NCBI GenBank assembly: GCA_002361235.1
Contig: DESI01000025.1
Span: forward strand, 1-36,237
From: Porphyromonadaceae bacterium UBA3318
GTDB taxonomy: Bacteria; Bacteroidota; Bacteroidia; Bacteroidales; Muribaculaceae
Direction of reading: 5' to 3'
Length of the DNA stretch: 36,237 nt
A program made the translations under genes and the position numbers. Shown here piece by piece: positions 8,575 through 17,164 of the stretch; positions within the stretch are counted from its first letter, which is position 1, and every line of letters starts with the position of its first letter. The notes beneath the pieces are model-generated. The model worked only from the letters and a program-made list of their open reading frames with translations. It did not search any database and had not been told where the DNA came from.

Positions 8575-10761
8575 ATGTCAAACCTCAGAGTAAAGAGTGT
8601 GCTTGAGGCCACCGGCCGGAAAGCAGTGAAGGTTGAGCTTCCCAAGGAGCGAGTAGAGCGGTACTACGGCAAACAGGTGTTCAACCGACAGAAGATGTTT
8701 GAGTACCTGCCCCGCGAGACGTACATGGCGCTGATAGACGCCATAGACAACCGCAAACCATTGAGCCGCGAGCTGGCCGACAGCGTGGCTCAGGGCATGA
8801 AGCAGTGGGCGCTGGACAACGGCGCGCGCCACTACACTCACTGGTTCCACCCTCTGACCGGCAGCACCGCCGAGAAGCATGACGCTTTCATAGAGCATGA
8901 CGGCAAAGGTGGAGTGGTGGAGAAATTCTCAGGCAAGCTTCTGGTCCAGCAGGAACCCGACGCATCCAGCTTCCCCAACGGCGGCATCCGCAACACCTTC
9001 GAGGCCCGCGGCTATTCGGCATGGGACATCTCGTCGCCCGCTTTCATCGAGGACAACACGCTGTGTATCCCCACGGTGTTCATCTCCTACACGGGTGAAA
9101 GCCTGGACTACAAGACGCCGCTGCTCCGCGCGCTGAACAGCGTGGACAAGGCCGGAACTCGCGTGGCGCACTTGTTTTATCCAGAGGTGAAGCATGTTGT
9201 GGCATACCTTGGCTGGGAACAGGAATACTTCCTGGTGGACGAGGCTCTGTATGCCGCACGTCCCGACCTGGTGATGACCGGCCGCACCCTGATGGGTCAC
9301 GAATCGGCCAAGAACCAGCAGCTGGAGGACCATTATTTCGGTTCCATCCCGAGCCGCGTGGAGGCTTTCATGCTCGACCTGGAGCTGGAGGCACACAAGC
9401 TCGGCATACCCGCCAAGACCCGTCACAACGAGGTGGCTCCCAATCAGTTCGAGCTGGCTCCGATATTTGAGGAGTGCAACCTGGCCAACGACCATAACCT
9501 GCTTCTGATGTCCATTATGGAAGAGGTGGCCAAGCGTCACAACTTCCGCGTGCTGCTGCACGAGAAGCCCTTTGCCGGCATCAACGGAAGCGGCAAGCAC
9601 AACAACTGGAGCCTCGGCACCGACACCGGCAAGCTCCTGTTCGCTCCAGGCAAGACTCCCGAGGACAACCTGCGCTTCGTCACCTTCGTGGCCAACGTGA
9701 TGGCCGCCGTGCACAAGCACAACGGCCTGCTGAAAGCATCCATCATCACGGCCACCAACCAGCACCGTCTGGGCGCCAACGAGGCACCGCCGGCCATCAT
9801 CTCGATGTTCCTGGGCCGCCAGCTGTCCGAGGTGCTGGATAAGATAGAGAAGCATGACAGCGACTCGCTGGCAGTGAACGGCAAGGAGAAGTTCAACATC
9901 GACGTGGCCCAGATTCCCGAGCTGATGCTGGACAACACCGACCGCAACCGTACCAGTCCCTTCGCATTCACGGGTAACCGCTTCGAATACCGCGCAGTTG
10001 GCTCGTCGGCCAACAATGCCGCAGCCATGATTGCCCTGAACGCCGCCATGGCCGTGCAGCTCAACGAATTTGCCGATGCTGTCGAGAAGCGTATGGCCGC
10101 AGGCGAGGACAAGACCAAGGCTATCCTGTCCGAGGTGCGCAAGCTCATCGTGGCCTCGAAGCCTATCCACTTCGACGGCAACGGTTACAGCGACGAATGG
10201 AAAGAGGAAGCCGCTAAGCGCGGTCTCGACACCGAGACTTCGGCACCTCTGATGTACGACGCATATACCCGCTCCGAAAGCGTGGAGATGTTCGAGAAGT
10301 CGGGCGTGCTCAGCCTCAAGGAGATAGAGGCCCGCAACGAGGTGAAGTGGGAGACATATTCCAAGAAGATACAGATCGAGAGCCGCGTATTGGGTGACCT
10401 GGCCATAAACCACATCATTCCTGCCGCCGTGCGCTACCAGTCCACGCTGCTTGACAACGTGTATAAGATCAAGCAGCTGTTCTCGGGCGACAAGGCCGAT
10501 ACGATCGCGGCAATCGACATGGAGAATATAGAACAGATAAGTGAGAACATAGCAGCCATCAAGACCAAGGTGAAGGAGATGATAGAGGTGCGACACAAGG
10601 CCAACCGTATGGACACCGAGCGTGACAAGGCGATAGCCTATCACGACGACGTGATGCCCAAGATGGACGAAATCCGCACACACATCGACAATCTGGAACT
10701 TATGGTGGACAACGAGATATGGCCGTTGCCCAAATACCGCGAGCTGCTGTTTATACGATAA
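8575..10761 (+). CDS. glnN: Glutamine synthetase type III
   Basis: A 728-residue ATP-dependent ammonia-assimilating enzyme of the large GSIII class (cytoplasmic dodecamer), typical of Bacteroidetes. Signatures include the N-terminal FNRQKMFEYLPRETY, the active-site loop motifs RHNEVAPNQFELAPIFEE and EKPFAGINGSGKHNNWS, and RTSPFAFTGNRFEYRAVGSS. A helical C-terminal extension is characteristic of the type. The ATG at 8575 follows an AT-rich leader with no clear -33/-7 pair. The aminotransferase gene starts 9 bases after its stop, so the two are likely co-transcribed, joining ammonia capture with transamination. Confidence 0.97.
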   Translation: MSNLRVKSVLEATGRKAVKVELPKERVERYYGKQVFNRQKMFEYLPRETYMALIDAIDNRKPLSRELADSVAQGMKQWALDNGARHYTHWFHPLTGSTAEKHDAFIEHDGKGGVVEKFSGKLLVQQEPDASSFPNGGIRNTFEARGYSAWDISSPAFIEDNTLCIPTVFISYTGESLDYKTPLLRALNSVDKAGTRVAHLFYPEVKHVVAYLGWEQEYFLVDEALYAARPDLVMTGRTLMGHESAKNQQLEDHYFGSIPSRVEAFMLDLELEAHKLGIPAKTRHNEVAPNQFELAPIFEECNLANDHNLLLMSIMEEVAKRHNFRVLLHEKPFAGINGSGKHNNWSLGTDTGKLLFAPGKTPEDNLRFVTFVANVMAAVHKHNGLLKASIITATNQHRLGANEAPPAIISMFLGRQLSEVLDKIEKHDSDSLAVNGKEKFNIDVAQIPELMLDNTDRNRTSPFAFTGNRFEYRAVGSSANNAAAMIALNAAMAVQLNEFADAVEKRMAAGEDKTKAILSEVRKLIVASKPIHFDGNGYSDEWKEEAAKRGLDTETSAPLMYDAYTRSESVEMFEKSGVLSLKEIEARNEVKWETYSKKIQIESRVLGDLAINHIIPAAVRYQSTLLDNVYKIKQLFSGDKADTIAAIDMENIEQISENIAAIKTKVKEMIEVRHKANRMDTERDKAIAYHDDVMPKMDEIRTHIDNLELMVDNEIWPLPKYRELLFIR

Positions 10762-10770
10762 AACCAAATA

Positions 10771-11982
10771 ATGTTACATCCGTCAAAACGAGGGATATAC
10801 ATGCCCTCGTCACCTATCAGGAGGCTCTCCGGCGTGGCCAATGCGGCCGCCCGGAAGGGCCTTTCCGTTTATCACCTGAACATTGGACAACCGGATATCC
10901 ACACTCCGCGCGAGGCGCTGGAGGCTGTGGAAAACATCCATCTGAACGTACTGGCTTACTCGCCGTCGGACGGCCTGGAGAGTCTGCGTAAGAAATTTTC
11001 CGAGTATTATCATCGCTTCGGACTGGACATCAGTCCCGACGAAATCATAGTGACCGCGGGAGGTTCGGAGGCGGTGCTGTTCGCATTCATGGCCTGCCTG
11101 GATCCGGGTGACGAGATTATCGTGCCCGAACCGGCCTACGCCAACTACATGGCATTCGCCGATTCGGCCGGTATACGTATCCGTCCGCTGCCATCCAACA
11201 TCCGCGACGGATTCGCGCTGCCCCCCGTCGAGGATTTCGAGAAGAAGATAACCAACCGTACGCGCGCCATCCTGCTGTGCAATCCCAACAACCCGACGGG
11301 ATACGTGTACACCCGCAAGGAGCTGGAAGCCATAGCCGACATCTGCGAGCAGTACGATCTGTTCCTTTTCGCCGACGAGGTGTACCGCGAGTTCTGCTAT
11401 ACCGACCAGAAGTTCACATCGGTGATGAGCCTGGACCGCATAGCCTACAATACGGTGATGATTGACTCTGTATCGAAGCGATACAGCGAGTGCGGCATCC
11501 GCATCGGTGCGTTGGTGTGCCGCAATCCCGAGATACACGCTGCGGTGATGAAGTTCTGTCAGGCGCGTCTCAGCCCTCCGCTGTTAGGCCAGATAGTGGC
11601 CGAAGCCTCCGTGGACGCTTCCGATAAATACATCAAGGACGTGTACGACGAGTACAAGAAGCGCCGCGACTTCCTGGTGGAGCGCATCAACCGCATACCG
11701 GGCTGCTACGCCCCGATGCCCGACGGCGCGTTCTATACCATGGTGGAACTGCCGGTGGACGACGCCGACAAGTTCTGCAAATGGTGTCTTGAGGAGTTTG
11801 AGTACGAGGGTGGTACAGTGTTCCTGGCTCCGGGCAGCGGATTCTACTCCAATCCGGCCATGGGTCGCCGTCAGGCGCGCATAGCCTACGTGCACAATAT
11901 CGAGTATCTGGCCAAAGGCCTTGATATCCTGGAACATGCCCTCGACGCATATCCCAACAGAATCAAAGATCTTGGATTATGA
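10771..11982 (+). CDS. Class I PLP-dependent aminotransferase (aspartate aminotransferase-like)
   Basis: A 403-residue fold type I aminotransferase. The AspC-like motifs are LNIGQPDIHTP (36-46), AYSPSDGLESLR (62-73), NPNNPTG (171-177), the PLP aspartate in FADEVYREF (200-208), and PLP lysine K236 in DSVSKRYSECGIRIG. SKRYSECG differs from the SKxFAMxGxRxG seen in many AspC proteins, so the amino-acid specificity is uncertain. The ATG at 10771 is taken as the start because it lies 9 bases after glnN. A second ATG at 10801 (MPSSPIRRL) is possible. Its stop overlaps the next gene by four bases (ATGA). Confidence 0.88.
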   Translation: MLHPSKRGIYMPSSPIRRLSGVANAAARKGLSVYHLNIGQPDIHTPREALEAVENIHLNVLAYSPSDGLESLRKKFSEYYHRFGLDISPDEIIVTAGGSEAVLFAFMACLDPGDEIIVPEPAYANYMAFADSAGIRIRPLPSNIRDGFALPPVEDFEKKITNRTRAILLCNPNNPTGYVYTRKELEAIADICEQYDLFLFADEVYREFCYTDQKFTSVMSLDRIAYNTVMIDSVSKRYSECGIRIGALVCRNPEIHAAVMKFCQARLSPPLLGQIVAEASVDASDKYIKDVYDEYKKRRDFLVERINRIPGCYAPMPDGAFYTMVELPVDDADKFCKWCLEEFEYEGGTVFLAPGSGFYSNPAMGRRQARIAYVHNIEYLAKGLDILEHALDAYPNRIKDLGL

Positions 11983-13175
11983 ATATAAGAGAAATTACAT
12001 CAGGCATATATTACACGGGCGTCAACGATCGCGTGACCGATAAGTTCGAGGGCATGTGGCCGCTGCCTCACGGCGTGAGCTATAACGCGTACCTGGTGCG
12101 TGGCTCCAAGTCCACGGCACTGATGGACACCGTAGAGATTACAGAGGTGCACGAATACCTCGACGCCGTGGAGCGTACGCTGCAGGGCGCCGCTCCCGAC
12201 TATCTGGTGGTGCATCACATGGAACCCGACCATTCCGGCTCCATTCCCGAAGTGGTGCGCCGCTGGCCCGACCTGAAAATCGTGGGCAACGCGCAGACCG
12301 TGGGCATGATCAAGGGCTTCTACCACGTGGACGACGACAGCCGCTTCGTAACCGTCAAGGACGGAGACATCATCGACATGGGCGACATGACCATGCTGTT
12401 CCGTCTCACCCCGATGGTGCACTGGCCCGAGACCATGATGACGTATGTGGCCGAGAGGGGAGTGCTGTTCTCCGGCGACGCGTTCGGATGTTTCGGTGCC
12501 TTGAACGGCGGATTGATCGACACGGAGTTGGACACGACCGTATATCGCGACGAAATGTACCGCTATTACAGCAATATCGTGGGCAAGTACGGCCGCTTCG
12601 TGCAGCAGGCCATGCAGAAACTCAGCGGCGTAACGCCCGAATATATCTGCACCACCCACGGACCCGTGTGGCATGAGAAGATAGCCGAAGTGATGGGTAT
12701 CTACGACCGCCTGAGCCGCTACGAAGGGGAGGACGGCGTGACCATCATCTATGGCTCGATGTACGGCAACACGGCCGAGGTGGCCGAGGAGATAGCCCGC
12801 GGACTGGCAGAGGCCGGTGTGAAGAAGATCAAGATTCACAATGCCTCGCACAGCGACATGAGCTATATGATCAGCGACGCGTTCCGCTACAAGGGTCTGA
12901 TTGTGGGGAGCGCCACATACAGCATGACGCTGTTCCCGCCTGTCAAGGCATTGCTGACCGCCCTGCAGGTGCGCGAGGTGAAGAACAAGGTGTTCGCCGG
13001 CTTCGGAAGCTATACGTGGGCCGCGAACGTTGTAAAGAAAGAGATGGAGGATTTCTGCACCGCTGCCGGGCTGGAAATGCAGGGTTTCGTGATGATGAAG
13101 CAGGGCATAGACGAAGATGTACGCAACGCCGCTCGTGCGCTGGCTGCCGAGGTGGCCGCTAAACTCAATTCCTGA
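11979..13175 (+). CDS. FprA-type flavodiiron protein (A-type flavoprotein)
   Basis: A 398-residue cytoplasmic O2/NO-scavenging enzyme. Residues 1-250 form a metallo-beta-lactamase-like diiron domain with HxExDH (H80-E82-D84-H85), H148, D167 and H227 as iron ligands. Residues 254-398 form a flavodoxin domain starting with an FMN loop (YGSMYGNTAEVAEE). There is no C-terminal rubredoxin, so it needs a separate electron donor. In anaerobes these enzymes reduce oxygen to water without releasing peroxide. It is translationally coupled to the aminotransferase upstream (ATGA overlap). DedA begins 10 bases downstream. Confidence 0.94.
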   Translation: MNIREITSGIYYTGVNDRVTDKFEGMWPLPHGVSYNAYLVRGSKSTALMDTVEITEVHEYLDAVERTLQGAAPDYLVVHHMEPDHSGSIPEVVRRWPDLKIVGNAQTVGMIKGFYHVDDDSRFVTVKDGDIIDMGDMTMLFRLTPMVHWPETMMTYVAERGVLFSGDAFGCFGALNGGLIDTELDTTVYRDEMYRYYSNIVGKYGRFVQQAMQKLSGVTPEYICTTHGPVWHEKIAEVMGIYDRLSRYEGEDGVTIIYGSMYGNTAEVAEEIARGLAEAGVKKIKIHNASHSDMSYMISDAFRYKGLIVGSATYSMTLFPPVKALLTALQVREVKNKVFAGFGSYTWAANVVKKEMEDFCTAAGLEMQGFVMMKQGIDEDVRNAARALAAEVAAKLNS

Positions 13176-13185
13176 TAGAATATTT

Positions 13186-13884
13186 ATGATACTTGACATG
13201 ATACCTCTGGCCATATTCGATGCCAGCAGTTTCTTCCAATGGTTCGTGGAGAATGCCAACTATCTGTTCGTGTTCGTGTTCATGACCATCGAGAGTTCGT
13301 TCATACCCTTCCCGTCGGAAGTGGTCGTGCCCCCGGCGGCTTATCTGGCCTGCACCAATTCCGGTGCCGGTTCGGACATGAACATATATATGGTGGTAGT
13401 GATGGCCACGCTCGGGGCATTGTGCGGAGCGTTCATCAACTATTATCTGTCGTTGTGGGTGGGCCGTCCGGTCATCTACCGCTTCGCCGACAGTAAATTG
13501 GGTCACGCCTGCATGATAGACCGCGCCAAGGTGGAGAAGGCCGAGAAATATTTCGACGATCACGGAGCTGTGTCCACGTTCGTGGGCCGTCTGATACCCG
13601 CCATCCGCCAGCTTATCTCCATACCCGCCGGCATATCGCGCATGAACGTGGGACAGTTCGCACTGTTCACCGCCCTTGGCGCCGGAGTATGGAACGCCAT
13701 ACTGGCCGGACTCGGCTACTGGCTCTCGACCGCCGTTCCGCCGGAAATGCTGTTTGAGAAAGTGGAGGAATACAACCGCTATCTGACCTGGGCCGGCTAT
13801 GGAATCCTGCTGATATGTATCCTGGTGATACTTTGGAACGCATTCGGCAAGCACCGCAAGAAGGACACCGCGCCCAAAGAGTGA
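13186..13884 (+). CDS. DedA family membrane protein
   Basis: A 232-residue inner-membrane protein of the DedA/VTT superfamily, associated with lipid carrier flipping and membrane homeostasis. The signature is FVGRLIPAIRQLISIPAG (132-149), with the conserved arginines. The N-terminal re-entrant region has ESSFIPFPSEVVVPPA (36-51), and four to five hydrophobic segments follow. The frame is open upstream to 13117 inside the flavodiiron gene, but the ATG at 13186 fits the family N-terminus. Last gene of the glnN run, with a hairpin/T-run about 20 bases after its stop. Confidence 0.9.
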   Translation: MILDMIPLAIFDASSFFQWFVENANYLFVFVFMTIESSFIPFPSEVVVPPAAYLACTNSGAGSDMNIYMVVVMATLGALCGAFINYYLSLWVGRPVIYRFADSKLGHACMIDRAKVEKAEKYFDDHGAVSTFVGRLIPAIRQLISIPAGISRMNVGQFALFTALGAGVWNAILAGLGYWLSTAVPPEMLFEKVEEYNRYLTWAGYGILLICILVILWNAFGKHRKKDTAPKE

Positions 13885-13901
13885 ATCCTTAAATCTAAAT
13901 A

Positions 13902-13933
13902 AAAATTGCGCATTGTGCATTGCGCATTTTTTT
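13902..13933 (+). terminator. Probable terminator after dedA
   Basis: TGCGCA-TTGTGCAT-TGCGCA forms a short stem flanked by an A-run on the left and a run of seven T on the right. TGCAT-type half-palindromes continue to 13950. Confidence 0.55.
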
Positions 13934-13968
13934 CATAATGCATCGTGCATTCTTAAACCATAAAACAC

Positions 13969-14613
13969 ATGAAAGTAAGTCCGTCGCTGCTCGCAGCCAA
14001 TTTCGCCGACCTGAAGCCTCAGCTTCAGATGATCAATGAATCGGAGGCAGACTATCTGCACCTGGATGTAATGGATGGCGTGTTCGTCCCCAACATATCG
14101 TTCGGGTTCCCTGTCCTGAAATCAGTGTCGGAAGTGGTTACAAAACCTCTGGACGTGCATCTGATGATAGTGGAGCCGCAGAAGTGGGTGAGTCAGGTGC
14201 GCGACCTCGGTGCCGAGATCATGAACGTGCATCAGGAGGCCTGCGTGCACCTGGACCGCTGCATCCACACCATCCATCAGGCCGGCATGAAGGCCGGCGT
14301 CACGCTGTGTCCCTCCACGCCGGTCGAGATGCTGCGCGACGTGATTCATGAGGTGGATTTAGTGCTGATCATGACGGTAAACCCCGGCTTCGGCGGCCAG
14401 GAATTCATAATGCACAGCCTTGACAAGATACGCCGTCTGCGCGCCCTGATAGACGAGACCGGTTCGAAGGCCATGATAGAGGCCGACGGCGGCGTCAACG
14501 GCCGCACGGCCCCGCTGCTGGCCGAAGCCGGCGCCGACATCTTGGTCAGCGGCTCCTACGTATTCAAGGCCCCCGACCCCAAGGCCTGCATCCGCGACCT
14601 CCGCGCCCTGTAA
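13969..14613 (+). CDS. rpe: Ribulose-phosphate 3-epimerase
   Basis: A 214-residue TIM-barrel enzyme of the pentose phosphate pathway, interconverting ribulose-5-phosphate and xylulose-5-phosphate. Metal and catalytic residues are H31 and D33 in HLDVMDG, H64 in DVHLMI, and D173 in EADGGV. The phosphate-binding loops NPGFGGQ and SGSYVF are intact. Length is slightly short but complete. It has its own ATG 84 bases after dedA, across a likely terminator. Confidence 0.97.
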   Translation: MKVSPSLLAANFADLKPQLQMINESEADYLHLDVMDGVFVPNISFGFPVLKSVSEVVTKPLDVHLMIVEPQKWVSQVRDLGAEIMNVHQEACVHLDRCIHTIHQAGMKAGVTLCPSTPVEMLRDVIHEVDLVLIMTVNPGFGGQEFIMHSLDKIRRLRALIDETGSKAMIEADGGVNGRTAPLLAEAGADILVSGSYVFKAPDPKACIRDLRAL

Positions 14614-14955
14614 AACGGGTTGTAAAACTATTGTCACAACAGACAGTGCAGAGACATGGTCTCCGACCAAGCTGCGCCGCGTACGCCTAACCCCACGAAG
14701 GCCGGGTGTCAGCCAAGGCTGCACCCGCCCATCGTGGGGTTATCGAGAAACAGCCTCTCCGAGGCAGAAAACTCCAATAGGAGAACAAGTTCTGTGACTT
14801 GAAAATCTAATAATTCCAGCTTACGAAAGTTGAATAGATTATAATATAAGAAGTAGGGCCTATGAAAGCAAAATGTCGGTGAAATGCAATAACTGCTATA
14901 CAAATGATGTTCTTCTAAAAAGAAACGCTTTACAAATAGGAGTCAGATATAAAGT
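14614..14955. other. Gene-free stretch with several hairpins
   Basis: About 340 bases between rpe and the lipoprotein hold no convincing gene. From left to right I see AGAC-ATG-GTCT (14653-14663), the long hairpin at 14688-14742, GCCTC-TCC-GAGGC (14753-14765) and CTCC-AATA-GGAG (14772-14783), followed by AT-rich sequence. No tRNA or known riboswitch fold is recognisable. Confidence 0.6.
14688..14742. repeat. 55-base near-perfect hairpin
   Basis: The outer arms TAACCCCACGA / TCGTGGGGTTA pair perfectly. Inside them CGGGTG / CACCCG and CAGCC / GGCTG also pair, leaving only small bulges. There is no T-run on either side, so it is not a standard terminator. It could be a REP-like repeat or an mRNA 3'-end stabiliser for rpe. 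Confidence 0.75.
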
Positions 14956-15642
14956 ATGAGAAGGTTGTTATATATAATAATGACTGTCGGGGTGTTGCTG
15001 GTTGGTGCTTCATCGGCATGTTCACGCGACGAGGAAGTATCTCCGGGGTCTGATTCAAAGCCGGATATAGATTCTGAATTTGTGCTGTCGGGAACATGGA
15101 AGATGACCTACGATTCTTATAAATGTATGACAGCCGGGGGTGATTACAATAATCGGACGAATAATGTGATAATAACTACGGTCGGGAATAGCGTTACGAT
15201 TAAGGGTTTGTTTTTGGAATATCCCGATGGGAATGTTATTGGAACTGTAGAGGGCCATAAGCTGATATTGGAACCTAATCAAAAAATGTGCGACGACAAA
15301 AAGGGTGATCCTGTGTATTTTATATGCGGAGAAGCGGATTGGTCTTTTAGTTCGGGACATACTTTCCAGGAAGAAAGCGTAAGTTTTAATAATATCAGTC
15401 CGGTATCTTTCTTAATTTCTGACGATGGGAAGACAATGACAGTTGAAGATGCTCGTAATGGACGCAATGGACGCAAAGCATTCTGGTATAGCGATAAGCC
15501 TGATAAAAAGATATACTTTAATTCAGGAGATTCGTATAGGTATGATGAAGATGGGAATCTTATTGTTTCTGATTACGGTACCGGCTTCCCCGATGTAGAT
15601 TTTAAGATTAATATCAAATTCGAGAAAATCGACGAAGAATAG
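14956..15642 (+). CDS. Hypothetical lipoprotein
   Basis: A 228-residue protein with a lipoprotein signal peptide: charged MRRLL, a hydrophobic core and lipobox GASSAC, with C22 as the lipidation site. A Ser/Asp-rich linker with no consecutive acidic export signal follows. The mature part reads as alternating beta strands, with LSGTWKMTYDS near its start. That opening resembles lipocalin-like or similar beta-barrel Bacteroidetes lipoproteins, but I cannot assign a family. The coding sequence is visibly richer in A/T than the metabolic genes on either side, which suggests horizontal acquisition or weak selection. No partner gene is apparent. Confidence 0.7.
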   Translation: MRRLLYIIMTVGVLLVGASSACSRDEEVSPGSDSKPDIDSEFVLSGTWKMTYDSYKCMTAGGDYNNRTNNVIITTVGNSVTIKGLFLEYPDGNVIGTVEGHKLILEPNQKMCDDKKGDPVYFICGEADWSFSSGHTFQEESVSFNNISPVSFLISDDGKTMTVEDARNGRNGRKAFWYSDKPDKKIYFNSGDSYRYDEDGNLIVSDYGTGFPDVDFKINIKFEKIDEE

Positions 15643-15693
15643 CTTGTTCCCCATCCGGCGAGTAGGCCGGCCCGTGCCGATAATTGTTAATAT

Positions 15694-15724
15694 TTTGTGA
15701 ATGCTGAAACTTTTTGTATCTTTA
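15694..15724 (+). promoter_or_regulatory. Promoter of the antitoxin-toxin pair
   Basis: TTTG at 15694-15697, a 19-base spacer and TATCTTTA at 15717-15724 (one mismatch to TAnnTTTG) precede the antitoxin ATG at 15745 by 20 bases. Confidence 0.6.
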
Positions 15725-15744
15725 CATATTAATCGGAAAATATT

Positions 15745-15972
15745 ATGACTCAATTAATAGTATCGTTGGAAGACGGCTCCATGCTCAATGACGTGAAGCG
15801 AGCCATCAAAATGCTGAGAGGAGTAGTTTCCGTAAAAGAATCGAAGGTGAATGATTACATGCCCAATCCGGTAACTCTCAAAGCGATTGATGAACTTGAG
15901 AATGGTCAGACAGTTGTTTGCTCGGATTTTAATGAATATCTAAAATTAGTCAACAGTGAGTTATCAGATTGA
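15745..15972 (+). CDS. Probable type II antitoxin paired with a YafQ-like toxin
   Basis: A 75-residue acidic protein. The N-terminal half reads as a short strand and helices (TQLIVSLEDGSMLNDVKRAI). The C-terminal half has TLKAIDELENGQTVVCSDFN, a segment common in small Bacteroidales antitoxins, where a G-x-T-like turn is followed by a toxin-binding helix. I cannot see a clear ribbon-helix-helix. The assignment rests largely on the partner: the downstream frame overlaps it by 17 bases and carries unmistakable YafQ motifs. It has its own promoter at 15694-15724. Because the toxin is broken, this antitoxin is probably an orphan that could still neutralise related toxins elsewhere. Confidence 0.65.
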   Translation: MTQLIVSLEDGSMLNDVKRAIKMLRGVVSVKESKVNDYMPNPVTLKAIDELENGQTVVCSDFNEYLKLVNSELSD

Positions 15973-16230
15973 AGTCACGCGCCAGTATCTTAAGGATCTG
16001 AAACTTGCGCGTAAACGGAATCTTGATGAGAGCAAACTGAATGATATAATTCAAAACTTTCAAATGGAGAGGTTTTGCCTCCCAAGAATCGAGACCATTC
16101 CCTGATTAATGATTATAAGGGATGTCGGGAGTGTCATATCACTCCCGACTGGCTGTTGATTTATCGTCGCTAAGACGTATTGCAGATAATTTCATTAGTA
16201 CGTACCGGCAGCCACTCAGACTTGTTCTGA
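15956..16230 (+). pseudogene. YafQ-family mRNA interferase toxin, broken by a frameshift and a stop
   Basis: From a GTG at 15956 the frame reads VSYQIEVTRQYLKDLKLARK and continues to FQ at 16063, then loses similarity and stops. One frame over, from 16063, it resumes NGEVLPPKNRDHSLINDYKG, then CRECHITPDWLLIYRR, a TAA at 16171-16173, and in the same frame DVLQIISLVRTGSHSDLF ending at a TGA (16228-16230). Restoring one A in the CAAATGG at 16061-16067 makes a 91-codon gene, the normal YafQ length, with a single internal stop. All YafQ active-site motifs survive (RDH, ECH, PDW, RTGSHSDLF). YafQ cleaves mRNA at ribosomes, and its antitoxin overlaps the start. Two lesions with otherwise intact motifs mean recent inactivation, or sequence errors that would need to have occurred twice. 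Confidence 0.85.
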
Positions 16231-16253
16231 GTAAATCCATAGGAAAGGATTCA

Positions 16254-16754
16254 TTATTCCTTGCGGTAGAGGGGGGCGGTCGGGGGTTCCTGGCCTTTGA
16301 TGACGTTGTGGTAGTAGGCGTAGGTCATCGGGATACCGGAGCCTTCCACGGCGTTGACCGGGTGGCAGAGAACCAGCGTGTGCGTGTCACAGTCCACCGT
16401 CTCGAAGGCCTCGAGTATCAGCCGCCCGGCAAACGAGCCTTTCACACACGGCACGTAATCGATCAGGTCATAACCGATTCCCTCGTATTTGTCCGTGTCG
16501 CGCGAGCTGAAGAATCCGAAACGGCCTATCAGCATCGGATCCGTGTCCTGCGACAGGATTGACACGGAGAAGCGTCCGCTTTCCTTCACGGCTTCAAGCG
16601 TGTAGTTGCTTTTATTGAGCGAGACGGCTATTATCGGGTCCTTGGACGTTAGCTGGAAACAGGTGTTGATGGTGCAGCCTACGGCGCGTCCATCCTTGAA
16701 CGCTCCGACTATATATACGCCGTACGATAGATTGTAAAGTGCTTTCAAATCCAT
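16254..16754 (-). CDS. Flavin reductase family protein
   Basis: A 166-residue FMN-binding protein of the flavin reductase/flavoredoxin type. It has the family's N-terminal LYNLSYGVYIVGAFKDGRAV, GCTINTCFQLTSKDPIIAVSL (FMN phosphate region) and SGRFSVSILSQD, and a late conserved segment near YDLIDYVPCVKGS. It probably passes electrons via bound FMN. Such proteins can act with rubredoxin or flavodiiron proteins, but no partner is adjacent. The frame is open upstream to 16862. The ATG at 16754 is the start because similarity begins at MDLKALYNLSYG. No adjacent co-directional gene lies nearby on this strand, and no clear promoter box is seen. Confidence 0.88.
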   Translation of the reverse strand: MDLKALYNLSYGVYIVGAFKDGRAVGCTINTCFQLTSKDPIIAVSLNKSNYTLEAVKESGRFSVSILSQDTDPMLIGRFGFFSSRDTDKYEGIGYDLIDYVPCVKGSFAGRLILEAFETVDCDTHTLVLCHPVNAVEGSGIPMTYAYYHNVIKGQEPPTAPLYRKE

Positions 16755-16864
16755 AAAGTATGCTATTAAGTGTTTACATAATAAACGCCATAATAACCCA
16801 AAAGTTTCATGGGTAATGACAAATGATGCGCCACTAAACGCGGGTCGGAGAGCCTGCGCCACTA

Positions 16865-16940
16865 TTATTGCAGGGTTATAAGGGCTTTGGTGCCGTGGGA
16901 GGAGGTAGAGGTGATGGTGAAGTCGCCGCCGTGCTGATAG
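16865..16940 (-). pseudogene. Possible C-terminal remnant of a histidine kinase
   Basis: On the minus strand this reads AYQHGGDFTITSTSSHGTKA then LITLQ and a TAA at 16865-16867. The pattern (H-G-G followed by a beta strand, S, G-T and a final I/V-T-L) is that of the last strands of a HATPase_c domain in sensor kinases. Nothing upstream continues it, because permease sequence on the other strand begins there. Only about 24 codons support this, so it is tentative. Confidence 0.4.
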
Positions 16941-17101
16941 GCCGCGACTGGCTGTCGCAGTTCACCGACCAGGTGTCCCTCTCGCCCTGGAGCATGGCCC
17001 TCTGCCTGCTCGTAATCCTGACTGTAATCCTCGCCGTGGTCTGCCTCAACGCCCTCAAGGTAGCCCGCAGCAACCCCGTCGACTACCTCCGCACCGAGTA
17101 A
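16930..17101 (+). pseudogene. C-terminal fragment of an FtsX/MacB-type ABC permease
   Basis: The reading GRDWLSQFTDQVSLSPW, then a ~20-residue hydrophobic helix, then NALKVARSNPVDYLRTE and a stop is the standard C-terminus of FtsX-like permeases: a final membrane helix, then ARxNPVxxLRxE. The rest of the ~780-residue permease is missing. The frame is open to an ATG at 16868, but the first ~22 residues are low complexity and overlap the kinase remnant antisense, so they are not permease. This is a decayed gene end rather than a functional 77-residue protein. Confidence 0.7.
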
Positions 17102-17164
17102 TCATTTAACCGAATAATCATTTATAGGCATTCGTTATAATCATTCTTTTCCATCAAGAAGCCC

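Noticed and set aside
8929..10767. 612-codon open frame on the minus strand
   Set aside because: It is antisense to the glutamine synthetase gene, whose family motifs run along the whole length. The antisense product has no recognisable domain and reflects high GC codon bias.
12000..13259. 419-codon open frame on the minus strand
   Set aside because: It is antisense to the flavodiiron protein, which has every diiron ligand and the FMN loop.
16055..16070. Programmed -1 frameshift in the YafQ gene
   Set aside because: No standard slippery heptamer is present, and the resumed frame also has an in-frame TAA at 16171, so decay explains the data better.
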